Source of the DNA: a virus
Length of the DNA stretch: 22,999 nucleotides
Reading direction: 5' to 3' (one strand)
Virus record (IMG/VR): IMGVR_UViG_3300036715_000394
Location: 1 to 22,999 of that record
Numbering within the stretch: the stretch's first letter is position 1; the number at the start of each line of letters is the position of its first letter. Of the stretch, positions 1-6,054 are shown piece by piece. Made by a program: the position numbers and the translations under genes. The notes under the pieces are model-generated. The model made no database searches. It was not told the origin of the DNA and saw only the letters and a program-made list of their open reading frames with translations.

Positions 1-2
1 AT

Positions 3-1796
3 GGGTACGGCGGGAAGCTGCTGCCGGGGACTGCGTTTGGGCATGTCGATTCTGAGCACACTACGACCTATGCGGTGTACTCACAAATAGAGTCACGAAC
101 GGTCAGCACGACTGCAAGCGTCAGCGCAGCGTGGACAGATGAGACCGCCGGGCAGCGGCTGAGACTGTTCACGTTCGCAATTTCGCCTGCCGTGACGAAC
201 CCGACGATCAACACCCACCCGGCGAACGCCACCGCCAACGTCGGCGGCAGCAGCCCGACGTTCACTGTCTCAGCCACCGGCACCGGCGTCCTGCACTACC
301 AGTGGAAGGACGACGGCACCAACGTCGGCACCGACTCGGCGAGCTACAGCCCGACCGTCACCAGCGCGATGCAGGGCGCGCAGATCACCTGCGTCGTCAC
401 CGACGACAACGGCAATACAACCTCGAACGCGGCAACGCTGACGGTTGCGTGGACGGTCACCGGCACAGGCCCTCGCGTTGTGCCGATCATGGGCGGCGGG
501 CCTCTGGCTGCGGGCGCGCTGTCGTCGTGGGTTCGCAGTGTCGCAGCGTCTGGCCCGGGGACAGGGGCCGTCACCGAGGCTGCTTCGGCATCAGATTCGA
601 CCTCCGCCACAGCGGTTTTCTCTGTTGCGAGAACCGAGGCTGCGGCCGCCTCCGACGCTACTTCCGCAGCGGCTGTCTTTGGCGTTGCGCCAGCCACAGA
701 GGCCGCTGCCGCCGCTGACTCTCAGTCGGCTGTCGATCTGCGTCCGGCAACGCAAACAGAAGCGACGAGCGCAGCAGACTCACAGGACGCACCTGTCACT
801 CGTGCGGCATCTGTTACAGAATCCGCCGCGTCTACAGATGCGCCGTCGGCCACAGCGGTCTTCGGTGTCTCGCGCACAGAAGCGACAGCTGCGACCGACG
901 CGTCTGATGGCTCTGTCGCTGGCGGTCTCTCCGACTCCGTAACTGAGGCGACGACAGCAACAGACTCGCCGTCCGCGACTGGCGTGTTCGGGCTCTCGCT
1001 TTCCGAGCCAACTTCCGCAGCCTCGACGGAGAGCGCCACAGGCGTGTTCGGTCGTGCGGTCACAGAGCCTGGTAGCGCGGCGGCAACCGAGTCGGCGGTG
1101 ACGAACCTCCCGGTGTCCGCGACCGAGCTGGCATCGGCCACAGACGCCACATCTGCAACTGGCGTGTTCGGACTCGCGCGCGTCGAGGCTACGACAGCAA
1201 CCGACGTGTCGGACGGTGGCGTGTCGAGCGGCCTGAGCGACGGTGTGTCAGAAGCCGCGACCGCGACCGACACGCCCTCGGCCATCGGCAGCTTCGGCCT
1301 GACGATGACGGAGCCGACCTCCGCGACCGACTCTGCCTCGGCCTCTGCCCTGTTCAACAAGGTGGTGCCAACCGAAGCAGCCTCGGCTAGTGACTCAGCC
1401 TCGGCGCAGCAGGTGAAGGCTGTCTCGCGCGACGAGCCAACAACCGCAAGCGATTCGTCGTCCGTCACTGGCGTGTTCGGCCAGACCATCGTTGAGCCCG
1501 CATCAGCGGCAACCGTGCAATCGACCACCTCAGTCTCCGGCGCCGCAGTGGTGGAGCCTGCATCGGCCACAGAGACGCAGGTGGCCTCGGCTGGGATTCA
1601 GTACGTTGTCGAGGCTGCGGTGGCGACCGACATCGCTGCGTGGCTGCGCGCGCTCGTGCCTGGATCGCCTCGGGTGCTTTCCATTGACGCAGAAGACCGA
1701 ACACGGACAATCGAGACGGAGAATAGGGGGCTTGGGGTGGAGGTGGAAGACCGCACCCTCACGCTTGACGCAGAAAACAGAGGGATTGAACCATGA
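3..1796 (+). CDS. Ig-domain and repeat-rich phage virion protein, 5' partial
   Basis: The reading frame is open from the left edge, so the true start lies outside the window; the GTG at 75 is internal. About 597 residues are visible. Counting from codon 3, residues 66-149 form an Ig-like domain with the expected Trp (YQWKDDG) and Cys (ITCVV) positions. From 570 to about 1656 I count 18 degenerate units of roughly 20 residues, built on [VT]E-[AP]-x-[ST]-A-[ST]-[DE]-x-x-SATGVFG. The last 36 residues are four 9-residue units with an E-[DN]-R core (for example DAEDRT, ETENRG). No enzymatic motif is seen. Its place just before head-tail connector genes suggests a head decoration, collar or fibre-like protein. 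Ig domains on phage virions often mediate weak carbohydrate adhesion; applying that here is inference. It overlaps the next gene by ATGA. Confidence 0.72.
   Translation, partial: GYGGKLLPGTAFGHVDSEHTTTYAVYSQIESRTVSTTASVSAAWTDETAGQRLRLFTFAISPAVTNPTINTHPANATANVGGSSPTFTVSATGTGVLHYQWKDDGTNVGTDSASYSPTVTSAMQGAQITCVVTDDNGNTTSNAATLTVAWTVTGTGPRVVPIMGGGPLAAGALSSWVRSVAASGPGTGAVTEAASASDSTSATAVFSVARTEAAAASDATSAAAVFGVAPATEAAAAADSQSAVDLRPATQTEATSAADSQDAPVTRAASVTESAASTDAPSATAVFGVSRTEATAATDASDGSVAGGLSDSVTEATTATDSPSATGVFGLSLSEPTSAASTESATGVFGRAVTEPGSAAATESAVTNLPVSATELASATDATSATGVFGLARVEATTATDVSDGGVSSGLSDGVSEAATATDTPSAIGSFGLTMTEPTSATDSASASALFNKVVPTEAASASDSASAQQVKAVSRDEPTTASDSSSVTGVFGQTIVEPASAATVQSTTSVSGAAVVEPASATETQVASAGIQYVVEAAVATDIAAWLRALVPGSPRVLSIDAEDRTRTIETENRGLGVEVEDRTLTLDAENRGIEP
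570..1656 (+). repeat. 18 degenerate ~60-bp coding repeats in the virion protein
   Basis: The repeats are visible mainly in the protein: Thr/Ser/Ala/Asp-rich units of 18-22 residues that often end in SATGVFG or SATAVFG. At DNA level the units are diverged, apart from short shared strings such as ggcgtgttcgg, which recurs at several units. This points to old internal duplication under protein-level constraint rather than recent slippage. The low-complexity composition suggests an extended, flexible or beta-solenoid stalk. Confidence 0.75.
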
Positions 1797-2107
1797 CCGC
1801 ATTCGTGCTCGTTGGCAGCAAGTGGCAGATCGACAAAGACCCAGACGCAGTGCTCGACTACATCGAGGACTGGTCGGCATGGCTGACTGGAGTCGGTGAC
1901 TCGCTGCAATCCCACACATGCGTCGTCACCGGGTCGGTCGCTGGCAGCAACGTGACGAAGAACTCTTCGATCATCAACGGTGCGACCGTTGTCGCGTGGA
2001 TCAGCGGCGGCATTGCCGGCGAGACTGTGACGGTCGTGATGCACGTCGTCACCACAGGCGGCCGACAAGACGACCGTACTTTCTACCTCAAAATCCGAGA
2101 TAGGTGA
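1793..2107 (+). CDS. Small phage structural protein, fibre-tail-adaptor-like
   Basis: A 104-residue protein whose ATG overlaps the preceding stop (ATGA). It begins with a short strand-rich stretch, then DPDAVLDYIEDWSAWL, and ends in GGRQDDRTFYLKIRDR. This pattern (D-P-x-x-x-L-D-Y-x-x-D-W-x-x-W-L, a small beta domain, then T-x-x-G-R-x-D-D-R-T) is one I recognise from small proteins in head-tail junctions of siphoviruses, sometimes labelled fibre-tail adaptor. It would act in the assembled virion, probably beside the repeat protein encoded just upstream, to which it is translationally coupled. The family name is from memory and should be treated as tentative; a small structural role is more secure than the exact partner. 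Confidence 0.6.
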   Translation: MTAFVLVGSKWQIDKDPDAVLDYIEDWSAWLTGVGDSLQSHTCVVTGSVAGSNVTKNSSIINGATVVAWISGGIAGETVTVVMHVVTTGGRQDDRTFYLKIRDR

Positions 2108-2110
2108 CGA

Positions 2111-2302
2111 GTGCGCAACTATGCAGCGACTGACAAACGGGACGAGTTTGGGCGCCTTCTGCCGAGACATGGGCAGTCTTCATGGGCGGAAGAGTTCGGG
2201 CTTTCGTTAGGTACAGTTTCTCAGAGGTGGCTCCGCGGCCTGCGTGACGAGGCTTTGTTTGTCCCGAAGAATCAAGGAGGTCGAAATGTCGCTCATCACT
2301 GA
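2111..2302 (+). CDS. Small helix-turn-helix-like protein in the structural operon
   Basis: A 63-residue ORF with a GTG start preceded by AGGTG five bases upstream. Residues from about 23 (SSWAEEFGLSLGTVSQRW) form a convincing helix-turn-helix pattern followed by a basic, DEALF-containing helix. This resembles the small DNA-binding repeat found beside HNH and homing-type endonucleases (W-A-x-x-x-G-[IL]-x-x-x-T-[IV]-x-x-R). No HNH catalytic motif is present, so it may be a stand-alone DNA-binding protein or a remnant of an endonuclease gene. It overlaps the start of the connector gene by 17 bases. It is very short, so a chance ORF is possible, but it fills the gap exactly and has its own ribosome site. 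Confidence 0.5.
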   Translation: MRNYAATDKRDEFGRLLPRHGQSSWAEEFGLSLGTVSQRWLRGLRDEALFVPKNQGGRNVAHH

Positions 2303-2804
2303 GAACGGTCAAGGACTCGCGAACGCAGAGAGCTACTGCTCTGTCGCCGATGCGACGACGTACCACGGCGGCCGCGGCAACGCAGACGCATGGGATGCGA
2401 TCGACGACAAGGAGGCGGCGCTGCGCAAGGCCACCGACTTCATGCTGCAACGCTACCGAGCGCAGTGGAAGGGCCAGCGCAACAGCACGACGCAGGCCCT
2501 CGACTGGCCGCGCCAGCTGGTCGTGATCGACGACATGCCGAATGGCTACGGGGCCTACGCCTACTACCTGCCAAATTCGCTGCTGCCTGTCCCCGTGGCG
2601 AACGCCTGCGCGGAGCTGGCCCTGAAGACGGCATCGGGCGCGCTGATGGCCGATCTGGGGCGGGAAACGCGCTCTGAGAGCGTCGGGCCTATCTCGGTGA
2701 CGTATGAGCCCGGGTCGAGCCGGCAAACCGCCTACGCGGCCGTCTACGGCATCCTGAGGCCCTACCTGAAGCCGGCGGGCCAGCTGTCGGTCGCGAGGGC
2801 CTGA
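2286..2804 (+). CDS. DnaT-like head-tail connector protein
   Basis: 172 residues. I chose the ATG at 2286 over an upstream GTG because AAGGAGG lies at 2274-2280, ideally spaced. The N-terminal ESYCSVADATTYHGGRG and the central LRKATDFMLQRYRAQWKGQR and QALDWPRQ are hallmarks of the phage DnaT-like ssDNA-binding family. In siphoviruses this family sits at the first connector position, between portal/capsid genes and the head-closure protein. The family name refers to sequence similarity; the likely role is a ring protein below the portal, not replication priming. The C-terminal AVYGILRPYL fits the helical end seen in gp6-type connectors. The neighbours on the right are the expected head closure, gp10-like and terminator genes. 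Confidence 0.75.
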   Translation: MSLITENGQGLANAESYCSVADATTYHGGRGNADAWDAIDDKEAALRKATDFMLQRYRAQWKGQRNSTTQALDWPRQLVVIDDMPNGYGAYAYYLPNSLLPVPVANACAELALKTASGALMADLGRETRSESVGPISVTYEPGSSRQTAYAAVYGILRPYLKPAGQLSVARA

Positions 2805-2805
2805 G

Positions 2806-3168
2806 ATGGACTACGTTTCGCTCAAGGCCATGGCCACGCGCATGCTCGGCGGCGCTGGCATGACGATGACCCACACGCGGCGCATCACGGGCGCCTATGA
2901 CCCAGCTACGGGCTCCGTCGCCCTGACCGAGCTGACGCAGACCGCGCAGGGTGTTGTCGTGTCTGGCAGCGAGAAGAACCGCAAGGGCGACGCGACGACG
3001 CTCGCGCTGACCCGCGTCTACGTTGACGCGACCGGCATGGCCACCCCTCCCAACATCGGCGACGAGCTGACATTCTCCGGCCTGAAGTACACGATCACGG
3101 TAGTGGACAACGTTGCCCCGGGCGGGGTCGTCGTCGTTTGGGACTTGATGCTGTCGAGCGGGAGTTGA
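2806..3168 (+). CDS. Putative head-closure (stopper) protein
   Basis: 120 residues, starting one base after the connector stop. It has the short helical N-terminus and the beta-rich body (ITGAYDPATGSVAL ... GVVVSG ... GDELTFSGLKYTITVVDNVAPGGVVVVWDLML) typical of small head-closure or head-tail joining proteins of the SPP1 gp16 / lambda gpFII type. The position between the connector and the gp10-like gene is the main support; the sequence itself has no diagnostic motif that I recognise. It would seal the DNA-filled head and dock the tail. Confidence 0.55.
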   Translation: MDYVSLKAMATRMLGGAGMTMTHTRRITGAYDPATGSVALTELTQTAQGVVVSGSEKNRKGDATTLALTRVYVDATGMATPPNIGDELTFSGLKYTITVVDNVAPGGVVVVWDLMLSSGS

Positions 3169-3169
3169 C

Positions 3170-3574
3170 GTGGCCGAGTGGAGCATCCCCTTCCCCGAGC
3201 TGGCGAAGGCGTGCCACAAGTCGCTGGAGCTGACGATCCAGAAGAGCTGCATCTTCATGTTCAACCGGGTGATCGCTATGTCTCCGGTTGATACGGGCAG
3301 GTTCCGCGGCAACTGGAATACGAGCATCGGAGCGATCGACGAGAACATCTCCGATCGCACAGACAAGACCGGCATGCTCGCGATGTCCGACATCAAGAGC
3401 AATGTGCTGAAGATGAAGCTCGGCGATTCGGTGTTTTTCGCCAACGCGCTGCCCTACGCGATGCCTCTGGAGTACGGTTGGAGCCAGCAGGCGCCGGGCG
3501 GCATGGTGCGGATCACGGTCGCAGAATTCCACGACACTGTGGAGAAGGCAATCTCGGAGACGAAGCATGAGTAA
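3170..3574 (+). CDS. HK97 gp10-like neck/tail completion protein
   Basis: 134 residues from a GTG start one base past the previous stop. It contains the family signature: SPVDTGRFRGNWN at residues 38-50 and PYAMPLEYG followed by SQQAPGGMVR at 95-114. This is the HK97 gp10-like group, which also covers minor tail protein Z-like proteins of lambda-type phages, and which works at the head-tail interface during tail completion. The motif order and the length match the family. It overlaps the terminator gene by eight bases, indicating coupled translation. Confidence 0.82.
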   Translation: MAEWSIPFPELAKACHKSLELTIQKSCIFMFNRVIAMSPVDTGRFRGNWNTSIGAIDENISDRTDKTGMLAMSDIKSNVLKMKLGDSVFFANALPYAMPLEYGWSQQAPGGMVRITVAEFHDTVEKAISETKHE

Positions 3575-3971
3575 TCCACTGATTCGCAAGCTGCTCGAAA
3601 CGCAGCTGAACACCGTCACGCCGGCCGTCCCCACTGCCTTCGAGAACATGCCGTTCACGCCGACGCAGCGCACGCCATGGCAGCGCGTCACGATGATGCC
3701 CGCCGCCACTGGCAACCCGACCATGGGCGACTCGTTCAAGCGCGAGCAGGGCGTGTTTCAGGTCTCGTTGTTCTACCCGACGAATGAGGGCGCGCACAAC
3801 GCGGAGGCCCGCGCGGAGCTGGTGAAGACCGCGTTCAAGCGCGGCAGCACTTTCGTGAGCGCGAACGTGTCCGTGAAGATTCTGGAGCACCCCTACGCGA
3901 GCTACGCGATCCCCGGAGATGGGTGGTTTCATGTGCCTGTGACGATCCCGTATGTGGCAGATGTGACTTGA
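3567..3971 (+). CDS. Tail terminator protein (DUF4128-like)
   Basis: 134 residues. The sequence LLETQLNTVTP...TAFENMPFTPT, then WQRVTMMPA, YPTNEGAHNAEARAELVKTAFKRGSTF and a C-terminal GDGWFHVPVTIPYVAD, matches the phage DUF4128 / tail terminator pattern (lambda gpU functional class). The terminator ring caps the finished tail tube and provides the surface that joins the head. It is the last gene before a 102-bp gap that separates the neck genes from the abundantly needed tail tube gene. Confidence 0.78.
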   Translation: MSNPLIRKLLETQLNTVTPAVPTAFENMPFTPTQRTPWQRVTMMPAATGNPTMGDSFKREQGVFQVSLFYPTNEGAHNAEARAELVKTAFKRGSTFVSANVSVKILEHPYASYAIPGDGWFHVPVTIPYVADVT

Positions 3972-4073
3972 CCTATCGGTAGTCCACAGCTATGGCTACA
4001 CTCCTGCTCATAGGTTGACCGGCAGGGCCGGCGACAGTTCGGGCGAGAGCCCATAGTTACTTAGGAGCACACC
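3972..4073. promoter_or_regulatory. Leader of the tail tube gene with small hairpins
   Basis: This is the longest non-coding gap in the structural module. Seen directly: GGGC-GAGA-GCCC at 4041-4052, a 4-bp stem with a GNRA-type loop; an outer inverted repeat ACCTAT (3971-3976) / ATAGGT (4010-4015) enclosing GTAG/CTAC; and AGGAG at 4063-4067 before the ATG at 4074. A TACACT with an upstream TG (3997-4002) could be a weak extended -10, but no good -35 accompanies it. A structured leader that boosts or times tail-tube expression is inference; no terminator U-run is present. Confidence 0.35.
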
Positions 4074-5297
4074 ATGGCAATCGCGACCGGAGTTGCAAAA
4101 AAAGTGGCCTTCAAGAAGGAAACCTCCTTCGCACTGAACCCTCCCGGCACCTCGCTGACGCAGTACCTGCGCCGCGTCACCAGCGACCTCTCGCTGGCAA
4201 AGGCCACCTACCAATCGAATGAAATCCGTCCCGACTATCAGGTTGGCGACTTCCGCCACGGCGTTCGCTCTGTGGCTGGCAGCATTGACGGCGAGCTGTC
4301 TCCCGGCTCCTACGAGGCCTTCTTCGCTGCTCTGCTGCGCGCCCCGTTCGCGGCTGTCACCGCGATTTCGGCCGTCACCCTGTCCGTGGCGGCTGCGTCT
4401 GGCGGCGTGCAGGCGATCACCCGGTCTACCGGCGACTTCATGGCCGCCAACATCAAGGTCGGCATGGTCATCCGGGCGACCGCTGGCCTGAACGCTGCAT
4501 CGCTGAACCGAAACCTGTTCGTCGTCGCCGTGACTGCCACGATCGTCACTGTGATGGTGCTCGACGGCGGCGCTGCGCTGACGGTCGAGTCCACGGTTGC
4601 CGGCTGCACTCTCACCGTGCCCGGCATGCGAGCCTTCGCGCCGCTGACTGGTCACACCGATGATTCGTTCGCGATCGAGCACTGGTTCTCGAACATCGCT
4701 CAGTCGGAAATGTTCATCGGCAACAAGATCACGCAATGTGACCTCGCGCTGCCTCCGACCGGCATGGCCACGGCGAAGTTCGGCTTCATGGGCCAGAACA
4801 TCATCACGGGGACCTCGCAGTACATGAGCGCCGCGACTGCCGCCTCGCTGTCCGGCGTGACGGCCTCGGTGAACGGCGCTCTGTGCATCAACGGTGTCGT
4901 CGTGGCCCTGCTGACCGGCCTGTCGCTCGCGATCAAGGGCAACATGAGCGCAGAGCCTGTCGTCGGCTCGAACGTGTACCCGGCAATCTTCGCCGGGACG
5001 ATCGATGTCAGCGGCAGCGCGTCGGTGATGTTCCAAGACGCGGTGATGCGCGACTACTTCATCAACGAAACCGATCCCGTCTCGCTGGCCGCCGTGCTCA
5101 CCACGGGCAACACCGGCACGGCGGATTTCATTTCGCTCGCCATGCCGCGCGTGAAGTTCGGCGGAGCGGCGAAGAACGATGGCCAGAAGGGCATCATCCA
5201 GACCATGCCGTTCACCGCCCTGCTGCCCGTCAACGGTGGCGTCGCAGCCGATCACGAGCAGTCCACGCTCCTGATGCAAGACTCGCTGGCGTCCTGA
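4074..5297 (+). CDS. Major tail tube protein
   Basis: 407 residues, with AGGAG well placed before the ATG. The N-terminus has KKVAFKKETSFALNPPGT, and residues 57-92 contain GDFRHGVRSVAGSIDGELSP, as in siphovirus tail tube proteins where a beta-sandwich stacks as hexamer rings around the DNA channel. Residues about 96-183 look like an inserted beta module (FMAANIKVGMVIRATA), probably decorating the tube exterior. The C-terminal half repeats the tube-fold style (PVVGSNVYPAIFAGTIDVSGSASVMF). The neighbours (terminator before, assembly chaperones and tape measure after) make the assignment firm. The length is above that of the minimal lambda gpV type, consistent with an inserted domain. Confidence 0.82.
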   Translation: MAIATGVAKKVAFKKETSFALNPPGTSLTQYLRRVTSDLSLAKATYQSNEIRPDYQVGDFRHGVRSVAGSIDGELSPGSYEAFFAALLRAPFAAVTAISAVTLSVAAASGGVQAITRSTGDFMAANIKVGMVIRATAGLNAASLNRNLFVVAVTATIVTVMVLDGGAALTVESTVAGCTLTVPGMRAFAPLTGHTDDSFAIEHWFSNIAQSEMFIGNKITQCDLALPPTGMATAKFGFMGQNIITGTSQYMSAATAASLSGVTASVNGALCINGVVVALLTGLSLAIKGNMSAEPVVGSNVYPAIFAGTIDVSGSASVMFQDAVMRDYFINETDPVSLAAVLTTGNTGTADFISLAMPRVKFGGAAKNDGQKGIIQTMPFTALLPVNGGVAADHEQSTLLMQDSLAS

Positions 5298-5299
5298 CC

Positions 5300-5698
5300 A
5301 TGAAACTCAAATCGTTTGACACGAAGACCCTCTCGAACCGCGGCGTTGAAGTCGAGCTGAAGGATGTCAAGACCGGCAAGGGCTCAGGCACCTTCTTCAC
5401 GATCCTTGGCACTGACAGCGACAAGTTCCGAGAAATCAAGGCCCAGCGCTCGCGCGACATCATGGACATGGTGAAGAATCGAGGTGAGGGCTACATGCCT
5501 TCGGTCGATGAAATCGATCTGTCGTCGTGCGAGATGCTTGCTGACTGCACGACTGGCTGGCGCGGCCTCGAAGACGAGAGCGATCAGCCGATCGAGTTCA
5601 CTCGCGACGCGGCCGTGAAGCTCTACGTTGACTACCCGCGCATCCGCGAGCAGATCAACGTCGCCATGAGCGAATACGGAAATTTTTTGGCGGGTTGA
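5300..5698 (+). CDS. Tail assembly chaperone, G-frame product
   Basis: 132 residues when read to its own stop. The protein (MKLKSFDTKTLSN..., GTFFTILGTDSDKFREI, DLSSCEMLADCTTGW, PIEFTRDAAVKLYVDYP, REQINVAMSEYGNFLAG) has the strand-then-helical layout of lambda gpG-type chaperones that bind the tape measure and recruit tube subunits. Near the 3' end, codons gga-aat-ttt contain the heptamer A AAT TTT (5680-5686). A -1 slip there joins it to the following frame. The position between tail tube and tape measure is diagnostic. Confidence 0.85.
   Translation: MKLKSFDTKTLSNRGVEVELKDVKTGKGSGTFFTILGTDSDKFREIKAQRSRDIMDMVKNRGEGYMPSVDEIDLSSCEMLADCTTGWRGLEDESDQPIEFTRDAAVKLYVDYPRIREQINVAMSEYGNFLAG
5680..5686 (+). 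promoter_or_regulatory. Programmed -1 ribosomal frameshift site, A AAT TTT
   Basis: In the zero frame the codons are gga aat ttt ttg; the heptamer A AAT TTT fits X-XXY-YYZ, allowing both tRNAs to re-pair as AAA and TTT. The -1 frame is open from here to 6054, and the zero frame stops 10 bases later (TGA 5696-5698). Only a weak downstream stem (5690-5694 with the TTCGC near 5727) is seen, so the stimulatory element is unresolved. Confidence 0.8.
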
Positions 5699-6054
5699 CG
5701 CAGGACATGCTCGTGTTCGCAAAAAACGAATTCGAGCTGTCAAAGAGGCAGGATGACGGATGCACTCTTCGCGATCACTTGAGGGCTGCCGAGAGATCGC
5801 TGCGTAGGCCCATTGAGCGGCTGCACCTTGAGTGCCCACAGATCGCTCGATACCTGTGGGACTGGTTTCTTGAAATCTCGAATGGAAGAACAGGCAGCGG
5901 CTCAGGCCCAAACCCGATCGCGTACTCGGAAATCGAGTCGTGGTCACGACTGTTCGGCGTCTCTCTTCGGCCGTTCGAGCTGACCGCAATCAAGCACCTA
6001 GACATGACCTATTTGAGCGTCATGAGCATGAAGAAAGAGGCCCCAAGTGAGTAA
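5686..6054 (+). CDS. T-frame extension of the tail assembly chaperone (GT fusion)
   Basis: This frame continues the G gene after a -1 slip at 5680-5686. The fusion reads ...SEYGNF then FGGLTQDMLVFAKNEFELSK and would be about 251 residues (129 from G, 122 from T). No strong independent ribosome site precedes the TTG at 5695 or the ATG at 5707. In lambda-type phages the T domain of gpGT binds the tail tube protein while the G domain coats the tape measure; the fusion is absent from virions. That role is family knowledge. The T-domain region is rich in charged helices (RAAERSLRRPIERLHLECPQ). The frame overlaps the tape measure start by eight bases. Confidence 0.8.
   Translation, partial: FGGLTQDMLVFAKNEFELSKRQDDGCTLRDHLRAAERSLRRPIERLHLECPQIARYLWDWFLEISNGRTGSGSGPNPIAYSEIESWSRLFGVSLRPFELTAIKHLDMTYLSVMSMKKEAPSE

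Noticed and set aside
722-1570. 282-codon minus-strand frame opposite the repeat protein
   Set aside because: Its repetitive content mirrors the sense repeats; it is a shadow of the coding repeats.
570-1656. CRISPR array or DNA tandem repeat
   Set aside because: Units are coding, diverged at DNA level and without equal spacers.
75-1796. GTG at 75 as the start of the repeat protein
   Set aside because: The same frame is open and protein-like from position 3 to the left edge, so the start is outside the window.
4096-4103. Run of seven A residues near the tail tube start as a frameshift site
   Set aside because: No meaningful alternate frame continues from it; the tube frame is complete and conserved in style.
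4008-5279. 423-codon open frame on the minus strand
   Set aside because: It lies wholly opposite the tail tube gene, is His/Arg/Asp-rich as expected for GC-rich antisense shadow, and has no recognisable domain.
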